Shown here: positions 39,770 to 50,579 of the stretch, one piece after another
Position numbering within the stretch: position 1 is the stretch's first letter
Layout of the letters: the number at the start of each line of letters is the position of its first letter
NCBI GenBank assembly: GCA_017506865.1
Contig: JAFCMP010000110.1
Coordinates: 1 to 64,000, forward strand
Length of the DNA stretch: 64,000 bases
Reading direction: 5' to 3'
Source of the DNA: Tribonema minus
Taxonomy: Eukaryota; Sar; Xanthophyceae; Tribonematales; Tribonemataceae
Made by a program: the position numbers and the translations under genes
The notes under the pieces: model-generated
The model's database searches: none
What the model was told of the DNA's origin: nothing
The model's input: the letters and a program-made list of their open reading frames with translations, nothing else

Positions 39770-42700
39770 TCATGCGCCGCATGACAGGCACTCCCCCTCC
39801 TCCTCGGCAGGCGCAGCACTTGCCGCTGCCGCCGTCTGCTCCTTAATGGACTTGGCGAGCGCGGCCTGATCCACGGTGAACTGGATCGCGTCCACCTTTG
39901 GGCGGGTGCGCAGGTAGTACAGCCCCGTCTTGAGGCCGAGCTGCGGGGGGGGGGATGAAGGGGGTAATCGTGGGGGGGTCAGCCGTGCAGCAGCGGGAGT
40001 TTAGCGCATGCAGCGGATGCGCCGTTTCGCCTGAGGGCAACTGCTATGTAGCTTGCATGCATAAAGGTGCAGCCGAGATGGTGGCGTCATAGCTCCCTTT
40101 GCACTGCTCACGGCCAGCACAGCTTTTTAAAGAGGCAGTGAGACGGTCGTGCGTCTAGCAAGAGCTTGCATGGCTCTGCAGTGCGCATAAGGCACGCCGT
40201 TTTGTTGGGCAAACGGTTCTGCAGAGAGAGCAGCTGCTGAACATCGACCTAGCTAGACACCGCAGAATGTTTGAGCACAATGTTACCAACAGGGCTTGGA
40301 TCGCGACCCCGTCTAACCCTGACCCTAACCCAGCTGTAGAAACGCATAAATGCGAGCGTCACGACATGATGATTGCTGCGGCTATTCACAGCGGGCTCAC
40401 CTTCCAGCTGTAGAAGTGCATGGACGTCAGCTTGCCGTGCGTGGGCTCCGCCAAGTGCACGTTGAGGCTCTGGCTCTGGCAGATGAATGCGCCGCGGTCG
40501 GCCGCCATGTCGAGAACCGTGCGCTGCTTGATCTCCCACACCGTCTTGTAGAGCTCGCGTAAATCGGCTGGGATCTTGGAGACGGCCTGGACGCTGCCCC
40601 CGTTGGCCATGACCTGGTTGCGCACCTGTTATATAGGGGGGGGGGGGGGGGCTGGGTTGAGCGGTGTGACAGGCTGGGCGTATGCGCAAGACGGTACTTC
40701 AAAGAAGCAGGGAAAACAACTGCTGACTGTAAAGGTGAATTCGGTGGGTTCTTGCCAGTGCCGCGTGCAGTAATGCAGGGCACGGTTCCAGCGCACGCAA
40801 GTCCGGTCTGTTGATTATGCGCGCGTTGCTGCACATTCTCCGCCAAACACATATACCCCATCGCTTTTAAAACAAGTCAAGCATGATGTTCAAGCATACT
40901 GTAAATCACGGAGTTTAGACCCCCCCCGTCTAGTCGCGCTGCGAGGCCCAAGGTCAAAAGACGGAGGGTCTCATTTGGGGGAGGAAGGGGGTCTTATACA
41001 GCGCACCCCCCGTCTCGCGTGAGTGGCTGCGGTAGCATATATGGCATAATTTGTGCAGCACACAGCTACTGCAAGCAGCAGGCCACAGATCCTGACTCAG
41101 ATCGTCCGTTGAGCACTGACCTCAGGTGTCCAGAGCCCCATGTCTGTGAGGTCCTTGAGAAGGTACTTGTTGACACAGCAAACTGACTCAGATCCCGACT
41201 CAGAGGGTTAGGGTTAGGGTTGTTGAGCACTGACCTCGGGTGTCCAGAGCCCCATGTCCGTGAGGTCCTTAAGAAGGTACTTGTTGACCACAGCAAACTC
41301 CCCCGCCAGGACGCGGCGGTTGTACATGTTGCTGGTGAAGGGCTCAAAGCCCTCGTTGTTGCCCTGCACAGAAAAACATAGAAAAACACAGCGCGTCAGA
41401 TCAGCAAAAGCAGCAAACGATGAGTAAAAAGAAGAAACATGCTGGTGAGGGGCTCAAAGCCCTCGCTGTTGCCCTGCTCAAACACAGATAATCAGATCAG
41501 TACGTAGTCTAAGAATACAAGCTAAAAACAACATGCCCTCAAACCAGGCAAGGGCACAAACATACTGTGCTGGAACCCGTTTCACATTGGCACAGTTGAG
41601 AGATTGCGCCAATCGCACTGTGGCAAGTGGCAGATGGAAAGCTGGCCGTGTGTCGTGCCTGCACAGAGGTTAGGAGAAGACCATCTGCGTCCGTAAAAGG
41701 CACGTCTGACGCAAATCAGCAGTTGCTCGCGCTGACAAGCCTGACATATGAATTCCACAAGGAAGCAAACACTATACTTCGAAGTATATACTGATGGTGT
41801 CATCAAAGGCCGCCAGCACCTAGGGTTTGAATGACCCTAAACCCAAACTTCAACCCTTGTCACCCCCCCCCCCCCCCCAAGGAGAAAATAAGCATGTGCT
41901 CACCAGTATTTGGGCGGTGGAGGCGGTGGGCATGGGGGCCAGCAGCAGGGAGTTCCTGATGCCGTGCCTGGCGATCTTGGCCTTGAGGCCATCCCAGTCC
42001 CAACGGTCAGAGGGCTTGACCCCCCAGAGGTCAAACTGCAGTGCACAGCAATAGTTGGGGGGTCAGAAAGACGTGCAGAGTGTGCTACAAGGAGACTCGA
42101 CCCCCAGAGGTCAACCTGACGGCACTACGCAGCGACGCTCAAGGTCAAAAAATTGGTCGTTTGACTAGCGTTCGTAGGACGTGTGTTCTTGGTAACAGAA
42201 CAAAGCATGGTGATCAGGCGCAATTCGCGGGCGGTCGCTGCCCATTCTTGTTACCGTGCACAAGACCACCTTGAGCAACGTTCCCAGGCACCTCAAGCTG
42301 CCAGATAGCTCCCAAGGCACCCTTGAAGGACTTGAAGTTCAGAACTGGTTTAATATTGCAGGGGAGATACGCATGTGCAGCAGCCCCTAGCTGGTGACGT
42401 ATGGGCCAGACTTCGTCGTGAAGCTCAAGGTGCTGTGTATAAGTCAACTGCAGGCACATGCCTGATGGCTGAGCTTTGGTACCACCATCTACTGCAATAG
42501 TGACACATTCACTGCTGAGTATATCGGCAAAGTACCTGCAGCAGCCCCTTGCTGGCTGGCGATCCCTCATACGTCTCGTAAGGCCCGTCCTTCTCTGCCA
42601 GCTCCATGGAGGCCTCCACGGCACCAAAGTAGATGGTCTCAAAGATGTCCTTGTTGAGCTGGCGCGCCGGTTCGCTCTCAAATGGGTACCGCATGAGGAT

Positions 42701-45700
42701 GAACGCGTCAGCCAGGCCCTGCACTCCGATGCCTATTGGGCGGTGGCGCATGTTGCTGTTGCGCGCCTCCTGTCAACAGCAGACAGTAGGTGCGGCACGG
42801 GTATGAGTAAAAGCGTGAATTGTGTGTACATGGGAGGTTTTGTGCATGCTGGTAAACCACAATCTTTAGCCAACACTTGGCCTTATTGGGCAATGGCAAA
42901 TGTTGCTGTTGCGCGCCTCCTGTCAGCAGCATACAAAAGGACAGAGGTGTTTCCCTATGAACATTTGATTTTTTTCCCATGAAGTATGAGCATACATGTT
43001 GCTGTTGCGCGGAAGTCTGTCAACAGCAGACAAGGGAGGGTGCCACAGGGACATCAGTGCTCTTCCATGTAATTATTGCGCATATCATAATATCATAACG
43101 TATCCAAGTTGAAGAATGAAAATACAGGCACAGTGCAAGGGTAGATGTAAAGATACTGAGGTCCTGCATGTATGGAGGCATCGTATGTTGCTTTAGGGAC
43201 AGAAATAGCAGTTTATCGTAAGCCAAGTGCACATCACCTGTACACTCAACCACACTACAGTCTGATTGGCAACATCAGTTTGAGAGCTAGTACGCACTTC
43301 AAATCGCGCAGAGAGTGACGCACCTTGACTGGGTTGTACTTGACGTCGATGACCCTATGGTAACTCACAGGCAACGCAAAACCACCCCGATGACGACACT
43401 ACACTTGAAGCCTGCATTATCATCAGCAGAAGAGGCAGCGGCCCTGAACTTCAAGTCCTGCGGAGAGTGACGCACCTTGACCGGGTAGTAGTTGACGTCG
43501 ATGACCTTGTTGAGGTTGCGCGTGACCACCTTGGTGATCTCGTACAGGCGCTGGAAGTCGTATGTGGGCGGGGACTCCGCGGTCTTCTCATTGACCATGG
43601 CCCCCAGCGAGATGCTCGCCAGGTTGCACACCGCAACCTCATCGGGGCTGCGAAGAGGGGCAAAAAATGATCGAAATTGCGACAAAAATGTTATTGATTT
43701 TGACGTTGCAACAGACTGTACAAGTTAATGTTGACCATGGCCCCCAGTGAATTGCTCGCCAGGTTGCACACTGCCACCTCGTCGGGGCTGCAAGGAACGA
43801 AGAATCAACCAAGGTTGAACCAGAAATTGTCAGAACTTTTAGTTTTTACAAGTACTGCATTACAGTAGACTGTGTTTATTCATTGTCTAAGTAATTGATG
43901 TTTGGCCAGCATAGATGCGGCAAGCACGGGTGTGTGTAGATGCTGGCCAGGTTGCACACAGCCACCTTATCAGGGCTGCAACAAGTGACATAATTATTGA
44001 AGTTGCAACCAACAAGTCATTGATGTGAACGTTGCAACAGACTGTGTGTACAAGTTTTAACACAATGAGTGTGGCCAGCATAGATCTGGCAAGGCGATGC
44101 AGAGGTGTTCTGCATTGCCTTTTGAGACCTGGACTCTAGATGTGCTGCTGTGCCGCACGTGTCCCTAAACGCACAAGTATCATTTACACCCATGAATTCA
44201 CAGATTCACGGGAGCGAATGTGCAATTGCCTCATGTACTCCACGCTGAGGTTACAGCACTTGTAGGTACAGAAAGTCTGCTAGGCACATGACTCAATAAG
44301 TTCACAAATTCATGGATGAATGCGCTGCAGATGTTCTGGCCGCACGACCGAATAAATTCACAATTCATGAATGAATGCGCGTTTCACGCACCTCGTGTAC
44401 TGCAGGATCTCGGTGCAGAGGTTGGAGCACTTGATGGTGCCGAGGTTCTGCTGGTTGGACTTGGCGTTGCAGGCGTCCTTGAACAGCATGTAGGGGGTGC
44501 CCGTCTCGCACTGCGCCACCAGGATGGCCTCCCAGAGCTGGCGCGCGCGGATGGTGCGGCGTGCCTTGCCTTCCCTCTCATACCTGTATGTATACATTCG
44601 AGGACATAATGTGAGCATACATTGGGAAAGTTCTTCATCGATATCAAGGAATACACTTGAGAGAACGAGGCCCTCCCTATCATACCTATAGGTGTAGCAA
44701 TTGAGGTAACATTGCATGATGAGAGCATTAATTAGGAGTACTCTCTATCAATATCAAAGAAAACACTTGAGCGAATGTGCGGATGGCGGCGCCTACGACC
44801 AGTAGAATGCAGGCTATGCAGGCGTGCTTGTGTCAGCATATTACAAGTCAAAGGGTTGACTGTGTTTGTGAGTGCGCTGACCTTGTGTAGAGCTCCACGA
44901 AGGCTTCGCTGTGTACGTCTGCCAGCCCAGGGCACTCGTTGGGGCACATGAGGCTCCATGTGCTGTCCTGCGGCATAGACAAACAACAATGGGTAGCACC
45001 ATGTTCATCAGCAACAGGTGGTATGAGCCAACGGGCAGAGCTGCCGATCACACTCTAAAAATCATTGATACCTCGCTGTGAGGCGGGCTTGCGATTGTGC
45101 TGAGAGCCAGCCCCCCTTTGCCGATTGTCAAACTTAAACTTGCAGGAGGCTTGAAGCACTAAACTCCACTTCAACAAACATTTGGGTGCCACACTCGTGC
45201 CCAGCACAACAAGCCATGCATGTGTGCTCAGAGTCAGAGTCAAGGTCAGAGTCAAGCTTACCTGCTCCACCCGCTGCATGAAGAGGTCAGGAACCCAGAG
45301 TCCGTAGAACAGATCGCGCGCCCTCTCGAGCTCGTTGCCTGAAAGAACAAGAATGCATTGAAAGCGTTGGCAAGGTGCGAATGAAGTTGTCGGTCGTGTG
45401 AGTGTGCATGGTGCCAACAGCACGTGACAATGCGCATGGTGCCAACAGCGCGTGATAAGTACAGCAACCCCACATATGCAGAACCAAGATCAGTGCTCTT
45501 GACAGAGCTAGGTATCCCGTCTGATGCTGTCAAGCCTCAGCGTTGCTGTGTGCAACTTCAACTGTGGTATGCCCGTGAGCTCACCGTGGTTCTTGCGCAG
45601 CTCGAGGAAGGCAAAGATGTCGGCGTGCCAGGGCTCCAGGTAGATGGCAAAGGAGCCCTTGCGCTTGCCGCCACCCTGTATGACGACAAGCAGGGAACAA

Positions 45701-48700
45701 GAACAGCGTAAATAAGCAAATAGAAAACGGCGACAGACCTTGATGAAAATGACCCTCCATGTTATAGGCCACTTCTTGCCGTCTCAAACTGTTCATCTGT
45801 AAGAGAAATGGAGCGATCGTGACACAACCTAAGTCAGCAGAAAACAACGACATGCACCAGCAAGGGGAATGGCGATAGGCCTTGATAAGATGCACATGTT
45901 CTGTGTCACCTCCTGCCATCACGCACTGGGCCAAGCAGCGCTGATAGAGCCAATTCCACAGAGCTTGCGCGTAACACAGCCTCATGAAGAGGCTAGTCAG
46001 AGAGACATTTCTGAACTTCAACATTCCATTCCTCACCTGGTCCACGTATCGCGCGGTGTCGTTGAACACGCGCAGCATGGGGACGATGCCGTTGGAAGTG
46101 CCGTTGCTGCCGCGGATGTAGCTGCGCGCGGGCAAATTGAGTGGGGGTGCGGTGAGGGCTTTGACGCAGACAACGGACTGAGCAGGCGCTGATGTGAGCA
46201 TGGCTCAGTCATAGTCATAATAAATGCAATTACAGCAAACTTTGTAGCATGCAGCAGCGACAGTGCCAACAGCCGATCTACTGTTTCTCAGCAAGTTGTA
46301 GGATACACGATATCAGCAAATTTCAGATACACATGGTTGTCCCATGAGTTGCAAGGCAGCACATCGGAAGCAGTGTGGGCAAAGCACATCCACCATATGT
46401 ACCTAACCATAACCCTAACCCCACGCAGCTAGCGAAGGCAAACCAGTGGCCTTCCAGCTAGTATAAAGAACAGTCCACGGCGTCTGTGATTATGTCGGTG
46501 ACATCAATGACATGACATGCCTCAAGTTCTTTGGTAACATCAACTTTGTTACTGACCTGTCCGTGGCGCGGATCTGGTGCATGGCGAGGCCGATGCCGCC
46601 GGCGTACTTGGAGATGCATGCGCACTGCTTGAGGGTGTCGTAGATGCCCTCGATGCTGCGCACGCGCAAAAAGAAGGACGTCACGGTCAAATAAGGTCAG
46701 GTCAACAGCACTTTGTGCGAAGGTCGCGAGCGGTGCGCACTCCTGTCAGTGGGACAAGGTTGCTGAGCACTGGGCAACAGGCGCCGGCACCTCAACCTCA
46801 ACACAGGCATACCAGGAAGCAAGTAAGAGGAAGAAATCAAGTCCAGATGGGCAGGTGTGCATGTCTGCCCTCCTACACAGCAATGGGTGCAATGAGCTAC
46901 GGCCGTCGGCTTCAAGTGTGCTTCAAATCTGCTTTTCTCTTGTCGGTCAATCAAAGCAGTAAGTCCATCAACTTCAAGTGTGCGCAGAAGTGACGCACCT
47001 GTCCTCCTTCATGGTCAGCAGGAACCACCTGCTCAGCTGCGGGCGCAGCGGGCTGCCAGTTCAAGACGACATGTTACCCTCAACAATGAGCACACTGCGC
47101 GGCATCAACTTCAACTGCACAAAGTGGTGACGCACCTGTCCTCCTTCATGGTCAGCAGGAAGCAGCTGCTCAGCTGCGGGCGCGGCGTGCCGGCGTTGAA
47201 CAGCGTGGGCGTCGCGTGCGTGAAGAGCTTCTGGCTCATGAGGTTGTACGTTTCGATGGCCGACGCGACGTCATCCATGTGGATGCCTAGCGCGACGCGC
47301 ATGATCATGTGGCTCGGGCGCTCCACAACCTTGCCGTCGATGCGCAGGAGGTATGACCGCTCCAGCGTCTTGAAGCCAAAGTAGTCGTATTGGACTGGGA
47401 AGGGGGTGGGGGGGGGGGGGGGTGAGGCCTTGAGCTCATTCAGGGATATAGGTATGTATGGGCAAAGAATCATGAATTCACAAAGTGAACCATCTCCGCT
47501 CTGTGTGCGTGCCCGTGCGCGCTTGTGAACTACACATGAAATTCCTGTCAGCGGGTGTAAACACAAACAAACAGCAGCTGCATGTACTGTACTCGTGCTC
47601 TATGCTCAAACTTCAAACACCGTTCACTCGGCGACCCAGTGCTGCGTTTTAGACCTTGCTGCAGGTTCTACAAAGTGGAATACGCAAAGCGACCGCTGCC
47701 ATGCACACTCGTCGAAGGACGCTAGCACTGCCGACTTACAGTCGCGGTCGTTGATGATGGCGCTGTTGAGCATGTCTTTGTTGCTCATGACAATCTCGTA
47801 CACCTCGTCCGAGATCAGAGGCGCCGGCTGCTTGGTCTTGGGGTGCACGTACTGTAGAAAATGCACGGGCAAGGGGGGAAGGGGCGGGGGGGGGGGGGGG
47901 AGCATAGCCAGTTGAGCATCACTGAATCAGCTGCAGAAATGCAGTGTCAAGAAAGATGAGGCTTGTCAGTATGGTCAAAATGTTGTTCTGGGTGCTTCAT
48001 TGTTTGGTGTCTGGTGTTGAGGTGCCATACTTTAAAAATGTATGCGCAAAGAGAGGGTTAGCGTGGTTGGTACAGTGTACCACTGCTCGGTCAACCACCA
48101 AACCTGCAGCATCCGAACAGCTGAGGCTTGTCAGCAGTTGCGCGCTGAAAAAGGCATACTTCCAAAGTAAGTAGACCAAAGTTGTTTTGGTAGACATGAT
48201 GCGGTTCAAAGCACGCTCGACAACGGCAAAAGTAAAACAGCGCAGCAGCCTCAGTTTGTCTACATATATGCATACCATACACAGGCTTGCCTTCATAATA
48301 CAAGTTGCATCTGAGTGTACCTGGTGAAGCACCTGGTTTTTAATGCTTGTCCGTGCCTTGCAGACTAAAGTTGGGGTTAGCATACCAACTTGAAACCGGA
48401 GATTCTACATGGCAAGCTGTGCACATCGATGTCCCACTACTGTCTTGATCAGGTCAACCACAACAGTTTTGGAAGTGGTGCGATGATTTTCGTTTCATAC
48501 CAGTGCTGGGACATGCAGGCACTGTCTGATTACAGCACTTATATGTGAGAAATGATTTGCGAACATCCTGCATCACGCACCGCCATGCTGACGCACATGG
48601 CTCAGCTGTGCCCGTCACATGCGCAGGTGCCTGACCGCAATCGCTGCATACAAATACTTCAAGTATAAGCTGATGTCTCCCTGCTTCAATGGCAGACATG

Positions 48701-50338
48701 GTGCACAGATGTCTGGATTTGATGGCGACTGTATATGGTGCTCTAGCTGCGTGCACTGCATGCACGCCCTTCGGGCGTTGTCGCCACATAGATTTTTATA
48801 TGCCCCATGTGCATAGAACTGGTTGTGATGCGAGTCACTTGCGCGCTGTGAAGCACCTACGAAAACCAAATGTTCACTGATAACTAATTTCATCACTTCC
48901 AATTTTAATTTCAAAGGTCACCGCAACAGAATGCAAAAAGGAAAAGCTGGCGAACTTGTGCTGCGTGCCTACGCTGTGCGGCATTTGACGCTGTCATTCA
49001 AGGGCTCACGCAAGTCCATGCGTGCACATGGCTCACGATATGCTGAGGGGCGCAACGAGCTGGGACCGCCCGGTCAAGGCTGCTGCATACATGAATGTAC
49101 CATAGAGTCAACATTGAACACATTAAAGGCGGCAGCGCTGTATGGAATAAGTGTACATACATGTAGGCAAATGTGCTGCGCAGACCCTTCGTGCGCAGGG
49201 TGCTCATGCTGTTGTGCCTACATGTTTATACTCAAAGGTATAACAACACTGACCAAATAATACCGGAGAGATATTTACTTCAAAGTATACAAATACACGC
49301 GCGAACGCACCTTGTGCAGCCTCTCAATGTTGTCGCTGAACAGCTTGCACGTGCCCTTGTGCAGGTTGCTCACGCTGATGCGCGCCGCCAGCTGCGACCA
49401 CCCCGGGTGCTGCGTCGCCATGTACGCCGCCGTCTGCGCCGCCAGCTCATCCAGCTCGGAGGTCGTTACGCCCGGGTACACGCCCTGAATGACCTTCTGC
49501 GAGAGGATGATGGGGTCCACGTAGCGGTCGTCCAGGCCGTAGCACAGCTTCTTGATGCGGCTGGTGATCTGGGGGGGGTGGGGGGGAGGGAGGGGCTGAC
49601 TATTGTGTGGCACAGATCGAATGCACACGCAAAAATAGGAGGACATGAGGTTTTGCGTTTGGAAGAATTGACTCAGAGCCGGTGTGCTTGTGAGTGCTGA
49701 GGCCATGATGCAGGCACGCGACTGTGCATGCATGCCACATGTGCTCTCAAAGTGAATTTCAAAAAGACTGCTAGTGACGGGATGGCAAGTTTGTTTGATG
49801 GTAGGCTACATGCATTAAGGAAAGCACTAGAGGTCTGACACAACACAAGCTACTGAGCAACAACGTACCTTGTCGAAGTACACCGCCTCGGACCTGCGGC
49901 AGCGCAGAACAGGGCATTTGGAAGGCATTGAGTGCGGATGGCGGTTGCATGTGCTAACGTGCCTGCAACTGAGTTGCCGATCCAATACGCCCTGCAGCAC
50001 ACATCAGCAAGCCTATGGCATGCACACAGGCCTCGTTGCAGCAGCAGTTGTCATATGCAACGCTGCAGACTCCAGTCGAAAATTGTGTCAGTTGGGACTG
50101 CTAATTTTGGCTCCAAGCAAGCTGCACGCACACTCCGGTGCTGTTGAGCGTTGGGCTGTGGTATCTTGCGTCTCAGGCAGTGGATTGCATGCCTCGCTGC
50201 ACATCCTAGATGCAGTGGCGCCCTTCAGTGTGCTCTGGCAAAACCAAAAAGGCAGTTTGCCGCGAACCACTGCTCTGTGTGTGTGCCTTGTGTGCTGCCC
50301 CCCCGTGCTCACCTGCCATCGCGCTTGACCACGTACAT
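39770..50338 (-). CDS. RNR1: ribonucleoside-diphosphate reductase large subunit, complete, 17 exons
   Basis: Reduces ribonucleoside diphosphates to deoxy forms, working with the small subunit. Exons in transcript order: 50313-50338, 49869-49893, 49311-49568, 47740-47851, 47136-47394, 46557-46655, 46037-46121, 45585-45675, 45262-45338, 44882-44967, 44392-44583, 43476-43647, 42536-42769, 41904-42035, 41235-41363, 40401-40625 and 39770-39940. All junctions are GT-AG and in phase, giving 2373 nt or 790 residues (human RRM1: 792). It begins [17 protein letters not shown], with the ATP-cone spread over the first three exons. The active-site cysteine is in PQLSSCFLL; the loop Asn, Cys and Glu are in SNLCTE; the partner Cys is in VAVCNLAS. 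The radical-transfer tyrosines are in GLYYLRTRP, and the swinging-arm cysteines in the C-terminal CLSCGA. Two early exons are only 26 and 25 nt. Many introns hold copies of neighbouring exon edges. Confidence 0.97.
41118..41180 (-). repeat. RNR1 exon 15 end, duplicated into the next intron
   Basis: Copies the 3' end of exon 15 and its donor (GTGTCCAGAGCCCCATGT on the plus strand). The true junction is at 41235. Confidence 0.9.
41437..41475 (-). repeat. RNR1 exon 15 start, duplicated into the preceding intron
   Basis: GGGGCTCAAAGCCCTCGCTG and flanks repeat the first part of exon 15 with its acceptor region (true junction 41363). Confidence 0.88.
42875..43035 (-). repeat. two copies of the RNR1 exon 13 start with acceptor
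   Basis: ATGTTGCTGTTGCGCGCCTC and CTGTCA-CAGCA, the first bases of exon 13 plus its acceptor at 42769/42770, recur at 42902-42935. A shorter form lies at 42997-43035. Both are upstream in the same intron. Confidence 0.88.
43300..43362 (-). repeat. RNR1 exon 12 end with donor, duplicated
   Basis: GAGAGTGACGCACCTTGACT and GACGTCGATGACC repeat the true exon 12 donor region at 43460-43508, in the following intron. Confidence 0.9.
43727..43985 (-). repeat. two copies of the RNR1 exon 12 start
   Basis: GCCAGGTTGCACACTGCCAC and TCGTCGGGGCTGCAA at 43755-43795, and a more diverged copy at 43941-43983, repeat the acceptor edge at 43612-43652. Confidence 0.88.
46995..47060 (-). repeat. RNR1 exon 5 end with donor, duplicated
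   Basis: GACGCACCTGTCCTCCTTCA to CTCAGCTGCGGGCGC repeats 47129-47190, including the donor at 47135/47136. It is preceded by ATCAACTTCAA in both copies. Confidence 0.92.
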
Positions 50339-50579
50339 GCTCGCCTCCTCTCCCGCACAAGCGATGCAAGCCTCAAGTCTCTCTGGTGCTGTTTGCTGCT
50401 GCTGTGTGGTTTGTGAGGCAGCGCAGCGAGGTCAGAGCGCCAAAAAATCGTATCTGCCGATCTAAGCGCCAAACGATTCGTGAGCCTTGAGAGTCCTAAG
50501 CACTGCCCGAACTGCCATTGCGGGGTCATCATCTCATCTTTACTGAGTGTCCCACTGTCGTCAATCGCCGCTCGCAAGT
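50339..50579. promoter_or_regulatory. divergent promoter of RNR1 and PPIL1, with two E2F-type sites
   Basis: Only 241 bases separate the two start codons. Two identical GCGCCAAA octamers lie at 50437-50444 and 50466-50473, 99 and 128 bases upstream of the RNR1 ATG. They match the E2F consensus (TTTSSCGC on the other strand). RNR large-subunit genes are classic G1/S E2F targets in plants and animals. The cyclophilin may share the control. Confidence 0.7.
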
